Origin: CAVWDI01 sp046259385
GTDB lineage: Bacteria; Chloroflexota; Anaerolineae; Anaerolineales; UBA4823
Reading direction: 5' to 3'
NCBI GenBank assembly: GCA_046259385.1
Contig: JBJYWI010000136.1
Coordinates: forward strand, 1-39,363
DNA: 39,363 nucleotides
The notes below the pieces were generated by a model that did no database searches, had not been told where the DNA came from, and saw only the letters and a list, made by a program, of their open reading frames with translations. Shown piece by piece: positions 1 to 6,855 of the stretch. Each line of letters starts with the position of its first letter. The first letter of the stretch is position 1. Made by a program: the position numbers and the translations under genes.

Positions 1-526
1 CACGCATAAAAGCCGATCGGGCGGTGGACTCACAGCACAGGTGAGTCATCACCCCGCAGATTACAACTTGGTCGACCATAAAATCAACCAGCAAATCATT
101 GAGACTGGTACGGTAAAAGGCATCATACTGGCTCTTGAGTATCACCAGTCCTCCCAGGGAGTCCAATTGTGCACTGATTGCGCTCAAGGGATTCTTCTCC
201 GTGATGACTTCGCGCCACCATGTGCCCATATTGGCTGCATTTTCACCGTCGTTAATATGGCGGGTGTAAAAAACCGGCTTGCCGCTCCCGGCGAACGCTG
301 CAGCCAGGCGCTTAATACCGGGTACTATCGCAGCCGCGCTGGGCACAAAGGCGTGAGAATCCGGGTTCAGGAAATAATCCTGCATATCCAGCACCAGCAG
401 GGCAGCCGAAGGGCTTAACGCCGGCGGGGAACGCCTGGCTTTCAACTCCCCCAGCAATGCCAGCATCCCATGGGCTTCCGCCTGGATATTTTCAGATGTG
501 AAATAAGCTTCTTTCCCCGTTTTCAT
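1..526 (-). CDS. Isochorismatase-family cysteine hydrolase (5' part, runs off left edge)
   Basis: Reading the minus strand from an ATG at 526 gives 175 codons open to the window edge, so only the C-terminus is missing. The protein has the isochorismatase/nicotinamidase fold signatures: LVLDMQDYF (catalytic Asp about residue 47), a lysine at about 131 in VILKSQYDAF, and GVMTHLCCEST with the nucleophilic Cys at about 164 following the G-x-x-T-x-x-C pattern. The family hydrolyses amide or vinyl-ether bonds (isochorismate, nicotinamide, maleamate, N-carbamoyl compounds). The N-terminal 40 residues before the first strand are longer than in nicotinamidases. A GAGGG ribosome site lies at 535-539, 8 nt before the ATG. 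It is divergent from plsX. The substrate is not decidable from sequence; a link to the molybdenum hydroxylase island further right is possible but plsX intervenes. Confidence 0.85.
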   Translation of the reverse strand, partial: MKTGKEAYFTSENIQAEAHGMLALLGELKARRSPPALSPSAALLVLDMQDYFLNPDSHAFVPSAAAIVPGIKRLAAAFAGSGKPVFYTRHINDGENAANMGTWWREVITEKNPLSAISAQLDSLGGLVILKSQYDAFYRTSLNDLLVDFMVDQVVICGVMTHLCCESTARSAFMR

Positions 527-687
527 AGTCACTGCCCTCAGGTTTACCTGTTTTGAAAAGAGAGCCACGCCGGTCCAGAACATGGTCTAATTTTTTGTTC
601 CGGGGGGCCTATCCCTTTACCAAAAATTTTTATAAATCAAAAAAGATTATACCTGTCAGTCAATAATTATGTTATATTTTCTCTACT

Positions 688-1716
688 ATGAGCAGCAAAC
701 CTGACAGGGGAAGGATTCAGCTGGCAGTGGACGCAATGGGAGGCGATTATGCCCCAAAGGAAATTGTAGCTGGAGCAGTTCAAGCCGCCAGGGAACTGGA
801 TATCGATGTGAGTCTGGTGGGCAGACCGGAAGACATACAGCACGAGCTTTCTGAACTGGACACTGCCGGCTGCGGCGTTCAGGTCATTCCCGCCGGCGAA
901 GTGATCCAATTTGATGAGAACCCTGTCCAGGCTGTGCGTTCCAAACCAGGCGCTTCAATCAATGTCGCCTGCGACCTTGTTGAGGGAGGCGCCGCTGACG
1001 GTGCGCTAACAATGGGACACACCGGCGCAGGGCTCGTCTCCGCCAAGCTCCACTTTGGCAACATCCTGGGTATTGAGCGCCCCGCTCCGATCGTCCCGCT
1101 TTTAGGCTTGAGAGAAAACCTTTTTCTGATCGACGCTGGCGCAAACACAGAAGTCCGCCCCAAGCACCTGCTGCAGTTTGCCCGCATGGGCAGCATCTAC
1201 GCCAGGCTCGCCGCCGGCATCGAGCAGCCGCTCATTGGATTGCTCTCAATCGGCTCAGAGGACAACAAGGGCAACCGGGTAAGTCAGCAGGCATACCCGC
1301 TCCTGGTTGCCGCCGAGGACATAAACTTCTACGGCAATATCGAAGGGCACACCATGCTGGAAAGCGATGTAAATGTGGTTGTTTGCGATGGTTTTGTAGG
1401 CAATGTGCTGTTTAAGACCATTGAGGGCGTTATCGAAGTGCTGCTGGCTCAGGTCGAAAGCATTCTGCCACGCATTGCAGGGATCCCTTCGGGTATACTT
1501 ACAAACCACCTGGAGAGCATCCGCCGTGAACACGATTACGCCGCTATCGGTGCAGCTGCGCTGCTGGGGCTGCGCAAACCGCTCTTTATCGGCCACGGTA
1601 GAAGCAAAGCTGAAGCTGTGATCAACGGCCTAGCAACAGCCAAACGTACCATCCAGTCAAACGTACTCGAAAACATCCGCCTGACAATGGAGCGGCTATC
1701 TGAGGCAGGTTTGTAA
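688..1716 (+). CDS. plsX: Phosphate acyltransferase PlsX
   Basis: This 342-residue protein matches the usual length of PlsX, the peripheral membrane enzyme that converts acyl-ACP plus phosphate to acyl-phosphate for the PlsY step of phosphatidic acid synthesis. Visible family signatures are LAVDAMGGDYAPKEIV at the N-terminus, GHTGAG in the central part, the NLFLIDAGAN segment, and the NVVVCDGFVGNV and AAALLGLRKPLFIGHG stretches near the end. The ATG at 688 leaves about 11 residues before the conserved strand. No Shine-Dalgarno sequence precedes it, and a TATATT box lies at 673-678, so the mRNA could be nearly leaderless; this is an inference from spacing only. The usual neighbours (rpmF, fabD, fabH) are absent here; the gene appears monocistronic. 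Confidence 0.95.
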   Translation: MSSKPDRGRIQLAVDAMGGDYAPKEIVAGAVQAARELDIDVSLVGRPEDIQHELSELDTAGCGVQVIPAGEVIQFDENPVQAVRSKPGASINVACDLVEGGAADGALTMGHTGAGLVSAKLHFGNILGIERPAPIVPLLGLRENLFLIDAGANTEVRPKHLLQFARMGSIYARLAAGIEQPLIGLLSIGSEDNKGNRVSQQAYPLLVAAEDINFYGNIEGHTMLESDVNVVVCDGFVGNVLFKTIEGVIEVLLAQVESILPRIAGIPSGILTNHLESIRREHDYAAIGAAALLGLRKPLFIGHGRSKAEAVINGLATAKRTIQSNVLENIRLTMERLSEAGL

Positions 1717-1765
1717 TCTTCCCGGCGTCTTCTTCATCCTGCTGGACAAATTTTCCAATTAGCGC

Positions 1766-1794
1766 TTGACACCCTCTGTAAACGGGCTTATTAT
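1766..1794 (+). promoter_or_regulatory. Sigma-70-type promoter of the GntR/FCD regulator
   Basis: A perfect -35 box TTGACA (1766-1771) is followed after exactly 17 bp by TATTAT (1789-1794), a 5/6 match to the -10 consensus. The predicted transcription start is near 1801, about 34 nt before the regulator's ATG at 1835. The operator-like palindrome at 1804-1816 sits on or just after that start point. Confidence 0.7.
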
Positions 1795-1803
1795 ACCGGT
1801 AAG

Positions 1804-1816
1804 ATGGTCAGACCAT
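1804..1816. promoter_or_regulatory. FadR-type operator palindrome ATGGTCAGACCAT
   Basis: A perfect 13-bp palindrome with a single central base, containing TGGTCAGACCA. FCD-type GntR regulators such as FadR and PdhR bind sites of the form TGGTnnnACCA, and the FadR core is TGGTCnGACCA, so the match is exact. It overlaps the predicted transcription start of the adjacent FCD regulator gene, the position expected for autorepression by blocking RNA polymerase. Binding by this regulator is inferred. Confidence 0.65.
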
Positions 1817-1834
1817 TTTACCTTTCAAACTCAT

Positions 1835-2575
1835 ATGCACACAACCATTGAACCAATTAAAAAAAGCGCGGTCGCGGAGGAGATCGCAGCCCGTCTGCTC
1901 ACCATGATTAAAACAAGGCAGCTTTCTCCAGGCGAGAAACTGCCTCCCGAGAGGGAACTGGCAGCCATGCTGAACGTCAGCCGCCCATCCCTGAGGGAAG
2001 CGCTGCGGGCTCTGGCGATGATGAACGTACTTGAAATGCGCCAGGGAGACGGCACGTATATCTCCTCCCTGGAGACAGAACAGCTGGTGGAACACCTGGA
2101 TTTTGTACTTGCGCTGGATGATTCAACATTCCTGCAGCTTTTTGAAGCGCGCAAGATTGTCGAAGCCAGCATTGCCGGGCTGGCTGCAAGGCGCATAACT
2201 CCAGCACAAATCGCCGAGTTGGAAGCCCTGCAGAGCAAATCCAGGTCGTCAGTCGCTGACCCAGACTCCTTCCTGGAGGTTGACCTGGAAATACACAACG
2301 CAATCACAGAAGCAGCCAGGAACCCGTTCTTAAAGCGTTTTACAGCCAGCCTGAGCAGTATCAGCCTGGCAAGCCGCAAGCGCACGGTAAACATTCCTGG
2401 CGTGATCCATCAGGCTGCAAACGACCACCAGACGATTATCTCCGCTCTTAAATTGCGTGATTCAAATGCAGCCTCAGAGGCTATGCTTTGCCACTTGAAC
2501 AACGTCGAGAAGAGTTTTCTCACCCAGACCCAGTCCGGGAACTCTGAAATCCGGAATTGTCAGGACTCGGAATGA
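1835..2575 (+). CDS. GntR-family transcriptional regulator, FadR (FCD) subfamily
   Basis: The reading frame is open from 1766, but those first codons lie inside the promoter and operator, so the ATG at 1835 (246 residues) is the likely start. Residues about 11-72 form the GntR winged helix, with the LPPERELAAMLNVSRPSLREALRAL helix-turn-helix and the GDGTYIS wing. Residues about 90-215 form an all-helical FCD ligand-binding domain, which in this subfamily binds small carboxylates, often with a metal. It ends 40 bp before a fumarylacetoacetate-hydrolase family gene and heads the catabolic island, so it probably controls that operon in response to a pathway acid. The last residues after about 225 are a non-conserved tail. 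The effector is unknown. Confidence 0.88.
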   Translation: MHTTIEPIKKSAVAEEIAARLLTMIKTRQLSPGEKLPPERELAAMLNVSRPSLREALRALAMMNVLEMRQGDGTYISSLETEQLVEHLDFVLALDDSTFLQLFEARKIVEASIAGLAARRITPAQIAELEALQSKSRSSVADPDSFLEVDLEIHNAITEAARNPFLKRFTASLSSISLASRKRTVNIPGVIHQAANDHQTIISALKLRDSNAASEAMLCHLNNVEKSFLTQTQSGNSEIRNCQDSE

Positions 2576-2615
2576 ACCAAATTTCAGTAATATTAAAAGA
2601 CGAGAGGGATACACA

Positions 2616-3394
2616 TTGAGACTCACAACATACTTTGATGGGGAAAATAAACGCCCCGGCCTGATCCAAGGTGACAATCTTATAGACCTGCAACTCGCAT
2701 CCAGGGCACTGCTTGCGGATTCCGCACTCGAGAAGCGGATGCCCTCTGGCGCGCCCTGGAACATGCTTGCTCTTCTTCAGGCCGGACCAGAGGTCTGGGA
2801 AATCATCCACCGTGTGTGGGAACTGGCTGGCGAGGCGGGCGCGGCTGCCCGAGAGCATGAATTCGCACGCCCTCTTTCCGAAATCCGCTACGCGCCGTTG
2901 ATCGAACACCCCGGTAAAATCGTCTGCATCGGGTTAAATTACGCTGACCACTGCCGGGAGCAGAATTTCGAGATCCCGACCAGCCTGATCCTGTTTGCCA
3001 AATTTCCCACCGCGATCACAGGCCCGGGCAGCCCNNNNNNNNNNNNNNNNNNNNNNNNNNNNNNNNNNNNNNNNNNNNNNNNNNNNNNNNNNNNNNNNNN
3101 NNNNNNNNNNNNNNNNNNNNNNNNNNNNNNNNNNACCCGCACAAGTTAAACATTCGCTGCTGGGTCAACGGAGAACTGCGCCAGGATTCAAACACAGACC
3201 AGATGATCTTCAAAGTGCCCGAGGCGATCGCCTTCATTTCAAAAACCTGCACGCTGTTGCCAGGGGATGTAATTTGCACGGGTACCCCCGACGGAGTGGG
3301 CAACTTTCGAAAGCCACCCGTATTTCTAAAAGCGGGCGACCTTGTAGAAATTGAAATCGAGGGTCTTGGCCGCCTGAGCAACCCGGTGGTGTGA
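2616..3394 (+). CDS. Fumarylacetoacetate hydrolase (FAH) family protein, interrupted by an assembly gap
   Basis: Starts at TTG 2616, preceded by GAGAGGG at 2602-2608. The 139 residues before the gap end in the FAH signature IVCIGLNYADHC and FAKFPTAITGPGS. After the gap, translation from 3137 gives 86 residues, including NIRCWVNGELRQDSNT, MIFKVPEAIAFIS and the hallmark GDVICTGTPDGVG, ending at a TGA at 3392-3394. The halves are in different frames across the 100 Ns, so the gap length is a placeholder. The missing middle should contain the metal-binding Glu-x-Glu and Asp residues, so catalytic competence cannot be checked. FAH-family enzymes hydrolyse or decarboxylate 2-oxo-acids or acylpyruvates at the end of aromatic-type catabolic routes. 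The gene is likely intact in the genome. Confidence 0.85.
3035..3134. other. Assembly gap (100 Ns)
   Basis: Exactly 100 N characters inside the FAH-family gene. The fixed round length suggests a scaffold join of unknown size. To keep one reading frame, the true length must leave remainder 2 on division by 3, whereas 100 leaves remainder 1. Confidence 0.98.
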
Positions 3395-3463
3395 AAAAAA
3401 TCGGATTCAGCGGCAGTGAAGTTATATTCTCTGATAAATAATTTGATCTAAAAGGAGGTGGTA

Positions 3464-3511
3464 ATGGAGCATAAATTAATATCCAACGGAGGTGGGTATG
3501 CGAATAGTTGA
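3464..3511 (+). CDS. Possible 15-residue leader peptide overlapping the cyclase start
   Basis: A strong Shine-Dalgarno AAAGGAGGTGG (3451-3461) stands just before ATG 3464, which opens a 15-codon frame (MEHKLISNGGGYANS) ending at TGA 3509-3511. It overlaps the first codons of the cyclase gene, whose own GGAGG (3488-3492) lies inside this frame. It may serve translational coupling or simply be a decayed start. Nothing shows that a functional peptide is made. Confidence 0.3.
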   Translation: MEHKLISNGGGYANS

Positions 3512-4163
3512 CCTTTCAGTCCCAATTGGAGAGGATACCCTCAGCCCGCCGTCGGTGAATTTGCAGCTTGAGCTGACCAGTTACCACCGCGGCCCGGGCT
3601 TCTGGCAGGCAAGCAAGATTGAGATGCTGCTGCATACCGGCTCGCACGTCGACTTCAGCAGACACGTCCAGGAGGGCGGTGAGACTGCCGCGGATGTAGA
3701 CCTTGAGCGTGTGGCAGGGGATGCCCTGGTTGTGGATTTAAGCGGTGCAGGACCCAACCACGAAATATCGGTTGCGGACATGGAAGCGCATGCACAGGAT
3801 GTTCGCGAAGGGGATATCGCTCTGGTGCGAACCGACTGGACCGAGAAGCAATGGGGAAATTTTCCGACCTATTACCTGGAATCCCCCTACTGTTCCCAGG
3901 AAGCGGCCCAGTGGCTGATAGACAAAGGGGCTAAAGCGGTTGGTTTCGACTGTTTCAGCGAGTACTGCGCCCGTTTACCCGATTTTACGTCCGAGGATTT
4001 TATCATCCACAAGATTATCCTCGAAAACGGTTCAATCCTGATGCAGCAGATGACCAACCTTTCCAGCCTGCCGGTCGGACCCCGTTTCAGATTTTACGCC
4101 CCGTTTATCAAAATCCGGGGAGCAGAAGGCTCCCCAGCCCGGTTTTTCGCAATATTGGATTAA
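3498..4163 (+). CDS. Cyclase-family metal hydrolase (KynB/arylformamidase-like)
   Basis: 221 residues from ATG 3498; a GTG two codons earlier is in frame, but GGAGG at 3488-3492 fits the ATG better (5-nt spacing). The family signature HTGSHVDFSRH (H-T-G-[ST]-H-x-D, about residues 50-60) supplies the metal-binding histidines and aspartate seen in the putative cyclase family PF04199, which includes bacterial kynurenine formamidase, isatin hydrolase and polyketide cyclases. The opening strand RIVDLSVPIGEDT and the later GDIALVRTDWTEK and GAKAVGFDCFSEY segments also fit. The usual proline after the Asp is replaced here by Phe-Ser. Members hydrolyse formamides, cyclic amides or lactams. It lies between the FAH gene and the molybdenum hydroxylase genes with short spacing, so probably acts in the same pathway. 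Confidence 0.85.
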   Translation: MRIVDLSVPIGEDTLSPPSVNLQLELTSYHRGPGFWQASKIEMLLHTGSHVDFSRHVQEGGETAADVDLERVAGDALVVDLSGAGPNHEISVADMEAHAQDVREGDIALVRTDWTEKQWGNFPTYYLESPYCSQEAAQWLIDKGAKAVGFDCFSEYCARLPDFTSEDFIIHKIILENGSILMQQMTNLSSLPVGPRFRFYAPFIKIRGAEGSPARFFAILD

Positions 4164-4178
4164 TCAGGAGGTATAGAT

Positions 4179-5009
4179 GTGAATAATTTGGAATACTACA
4201 CCCCACAATCAGTTGAGGAGGCGCTCAAACTGCTGGCGGACCACAGCCCCTCAATTATCGTGCTGGCCGGGGGCACAATCACCATGCCCCTGATCAATGA
4301 AGGCATCTCCTTCCCGGAGAAAGTGCTGGGATTAAAACAGGCAGGGCTGAATTACGTAAACAGCGATAACGGAACTGTAAAGATCGGCTCCGCTGCCACA
4401 CTCAGCCAAGTGCAATCTGGCTCGGGGATCGCGATTCTGGAGCAAGCTGCCCGCAGCATCGGGGGATGGGCGATTCAGAACATGGCTACAGCTGGCGGGA
4501 ACTTGTTCGCCCCGCCCCCGGCTGGAGACCTGGCAGCTGCCCTGCTGGCACTGGATGCGGAACTGGTCATCCGCAGCGTGCGGGGGGAACGCAGCCTCCA
4601 GCTCGAGAACTTATACAGTGGTTTTCTAACCACCGTTCTGGAACCGGACGAACTGGTTACCGAAATCCGGGTGCCAAAACCGGCTGGAAAAACCATTTTC
4701 AGCAAGTTCGCCCGCAAAGGCGCCAACACGCCAGCGGTCGTCACGGTAGCAGCTCACCTTGTTTTTAAAGGTGATCAAGTGGATTCTGCATGTGTTGCGC
4801 TGAACGCAGTCGGTCCGTACCCAATGAGGGCGAATAAGTGCGAGGCAGTTCTAGAAGGTTCAGTGCTGGACGCCGATAAGATCGGCGCGGCAGCGGAGGC
4901 GGCTGCGAATGAATGCGAGCCGTTCACAGATTCTATCGCCAGTGACTGGTACCGGCGCAAGATGGTGGATGTGACCATTCGCCGGGCACTTGCCGGGATC
5001 AAAGGATAG
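4179..5009 (+). CDS. Molybdenum hydroxylase, FAD-binding subunit (CoxM/NdhF type)
   Basis: 276 residues starting at GTG 4179; the overlapping ATG at 4177 is followed at once by TGA, and AGGAGG at 4166-4171 sets the GTG. The FAD-contact motif LAGGTITMP (about residues 29-37) and ATAGGNLFAPPPAGDLAAALLALDAEL (about 105-131) are the two pyrophosphate and isoalloxazine-binding loops of the PCMH-fold FAD_binding_5 domain. The C-terminal part is the CO dehydrogenase flavoprotein C-terminal domain. This subunit passes electrons from the 2Fe-2S clusters to the final acceptor. It is 9 bp upstream of the 2Fe-2S subunit gene. The length matches the roughly 290-residue subunits of CoxM, HcrB and nicotinate dehydrogenase NdhF. 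Confidence 0.92.
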   Translation: MNNLEYYTPQSVEEALKLLADHSPSIIVLAGGTITMPLINEGISFPEKVLGLKQAGLNYVNSDNGTVKIGSAATLSQVQSGSGIAILEQAARSIGGWAIQNMATAGGNLFAPPPAGDLAAALLALDAELVIRSVRGERSLQLENLYSGFLTTVLEPDELVTEIRVPKPAGKTIFSKFARKGANTPAVVTVAAHLVFKGDQVDSACVALNAVGPYPMRANKCEAVLEGSVLDADKIGAAAEAAANECEPFTDSIASDWYRRKMVDVTIRRALAGIKG

Positions 5010-5018
5010 GAGATTATC

Positions 5019-5501
5019 ATGGCTTCGAAATTAATCAACTTTTATTTAAACGGCAGGCAGACCGAGGTGCTGGTCAAACCGCTGACAACTGTGCAAACCC
5101 TGCTGCGCGAACAGCTTGACCTGACTGCAACGAAATCAGGCTGCAGACAGGGCGGTTGCGGCAGCTGCACAATCCTGGTGGACGGGGAACCCATGCTCTC
5201 CTGCTTACTACCGGTGGAGGATATCCAGGGTCGGCAGATCATCACCCTGGAGGGGTTAACCTCTGCCGAAAGCCTGGATACGATCCAGGAGACTTTCCAT
5301 GAGACTTTCGCTGCCCAGTGCGGCTTCTGCACACCCGGGATGATCCTGGTGGCTAAAGCCCTGCTGGATAGAAACCCCCACCCAACCCGCCAGGAAGTCA
5401 TCGAATCGCTGACCGGAAATTACTGCCGCTGCACCGGATACGAGCCGATTATCCAGGCGATCCTGGAGAGCGCCGAGCGAATGAATGGGCGCGGGAGCTA
5501 G
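5019..5501 (+). CDS. Molybdenum hydroxylase, [2Fe-2S] subunit (CoxS/NdhS type)
   Basis: 160 residues with all eight cluster cysteines: plant-type ferredoxin motif at C42, C47, C50 and C62 (GCRQGGCGSC and SC), and the helical second-cluster motif at C101, C104, C136 and C138 (CGFCTPGM and CRCTGYEP). These two clusters relay electrons from the molybdopterin cofactor to FAD. TAGGAG at 5007-5012 overlaps the stop codon of the upstream FAD gene, suggesting coupled translation. The length is standard for the CoxS/XdhC family. Confidence 0.95.
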   Translation: MASKLINFYLNGRQTEVLVKPLTTVQTLLREQLDLTATKSGCRQGGCGSCTILVDGEPMLSCLLPVEDIQGRQIITLEGLTSAESLDTIQETFHETFAAQCGFCTPGMILVAKALLDRNPHPTRQEVIESLTGNYCRCTGYEPIIQAILESAERMNGRGS

Positions 5502-5516
5502 GGAAGGAGAATAACA

Positions 5517-6854
5517 ATGACAGATGAAACATTGAACGTTGTCGGGCAGTCAGTCCTGCGCCGGGACGGGCTAGGACACGTCACCGGACAGACTGTTTAT
5601 GTAGACGATATCAAATTCCGGGATATGCTGCACCTGAAGATGGTCCGCAGCCCGGTCCCGCACGCCCGCTTGAAGGGGATCGATTTCTCCGATGCCGAAA
5701 AAGTCCCCGGTTTTGTGAGGGCTTTCACCTATAAGGATGTGCCAAAAAACGTTTACACCATCCTGTGCCTGATCGGAGTCGGTCCGGACGAAGAGCCAGT
5801 TCTGGTTGAAGATGAAATCCGCTACCAGGGCGAGCAGATTGCGGCGATTGTGGCTGAGACGGAAGCGGCAGCTACCGAAGCGGCTTCCAGGGTCAAACTG
5901 GACTTGGAAGAATTGCCGATGGTGCTTGATGTTGAGGAGGCGATAAAACCAGATGCGCCGGTTTTAAAGCACTGGGGAACCAATTACTTCATCTATGAAG
6001 GTCACCACTGCCGCAGGGTGCGCTTTGGGGATGTGGACAAAGGTTTCGAAGAGGCTGACCACATTGTCGAGGGGCGCTACCAGATGAGCCCCATTGAACA
6101 CGCGCCTTCAGAGACAACCGCCTGCATCGCCAAGCCGGAGGCGGATGGGCGCCTCACTGTTTACACCAACACCCAGGCGCTGTTTTTTACACTGGATAAT
6201 ACCGCCCTGATACTGGAAGTGCCATTCCAGAAGCTTCATTTTGTGGGCGGTACAGTCGGCGGAGGTTTCGGCGGAAAAGTAGATGTACTGCTGGAGCCTA
6301 TTGCCAGCCTGGCAGCCATGAAGACCGGCAGGCCGGTAAAGTACCGCTTTACAAGATTTGAGGAAATGCGCTGCTCGTCCTCGCGCAGCGCCTGGCGGAT
6401 TTACTTTAAGGACGGCATCAGAGATGACGGGCGCATCATCGCCCGCAAAATCACAACATACGCCGACGCCGGCGCGTATAACCGCCACACCCCCTATGCA
6501 GTGACCAAGCACGCCGCAAACATCGCCGGTCCTTATAACATCCCGAATGTGTGGATCGATGCTTACTGCGTTTACACGAACCGCCAGCCAGGCAGTGCCA
6601 TGCGCGGCTTCGGAGTGACGCCGGCTTCGTTTGCCCTCGAAGTGCAGATGGACAAAATCGCCGAGACAGTCGGGCTTGATCCTTGGTCGGTCCGATTTAT
6701 CAACGCTTACCGGAATGGCGATATGAAACCCCACCGCAAAGTTGTAGAAGACGCAACCCTGATAGAAGTGATGCAGGCAGCTGCTGAAATGGTGGGTCAC
6801 GATTTGCCCGAGGAGTACAAAAAGATGAGCTCCTGGGATAAGGAGGAGGCGTAA
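5517..6854 (+). CDS. Molybdenum hydroxylase, molybdopterin subunit, N-terminal half (NdhL-like)
   Basis: 445 residues covering the a/b-hammerhead domain (about residues 15-125) and the first molybdopterin-binding domain of the xanthine dehydrogenase large subunit. Seen motifs are IEHAPSETTACIA (about 195-207), the cofactor loop GGTVGGGFGGK (about 243-253) and RQPGSAMRGFG (about 355-365), the last containing the family arginine. The CO-dehydrogenase signature AYRCSFR is absent, so it is not form I CODH. Family large subunits are usually about 750-800 residues in one chain; here the frame stops at TAA 6852-6854, and the rest is a separate gene one base on. Nicotinate dehydrogenase of Eubacterium barkeri shows the same two-chain arrangement. 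AAGGAGA just upstream sets the start. Confidence 0.92.
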   Translation: MTDETLNVVGQSVLRRDGLGHVTGQTVYVDDIKFRDMLHLKMVRSPVPHARLKGIDFSDAEKVPGFVRAFTYKDVPKNVYTILCLIGVGPDEEPVLVEDEIRYQGEQIAAIVAETEAAATEAASRVKLDLEELPMVLDVEEAIKPDAPVLKHWGTNYFIYEGHHCRRVRFGDVDKGFEEADHIVEGRYQMSPIEHAPSETTACIAKPEADGRLTVYTNTQALFFTLDNTALILEVPFQKLHFVGGTVGGGFGGKVDVLLEPIASLAAMKTGRPVKYRFTRFEEMRCSSSRSAWRIYFKDGIRDDGRIIARKITTYADAGAYNRHTPYAVTKHAANIAGPYNIPNVWIDAYCVYTNRQPGSAMRGFGVTPASFALEVQMDKIAETVGLDPWSVRFINAYRNGDMKPHRKVVEDATLIEVMQAAAEMVGHDLPEEYKKMSSWDKEEA

Positions 6855-6855
6855 A

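Noticed and set aside
69..78. TGGTCGACCA palindrome resembling the FCD operator
   Set aside because: It lies inside the isochorismatase coding region and lacks the single central base of the 1804-1816 site; probably codon coincidence.
1766..1834. 23-codon N-terminal extension of the GntR regulator
   Set aside because: These codons coincide with the -35, -10 and operator sequences, and the conserved domain begins after ATG 1835.
1808..2394. Long antisense frames opposite the regulator, and similar shadows opposite plsX, ComEC and asd
   Set aside because: They overlap strongly conserved genes, show no family motifs and have low-complexity or arginine/serine-rich composition typical of antisense frames in GC-rich DNA.
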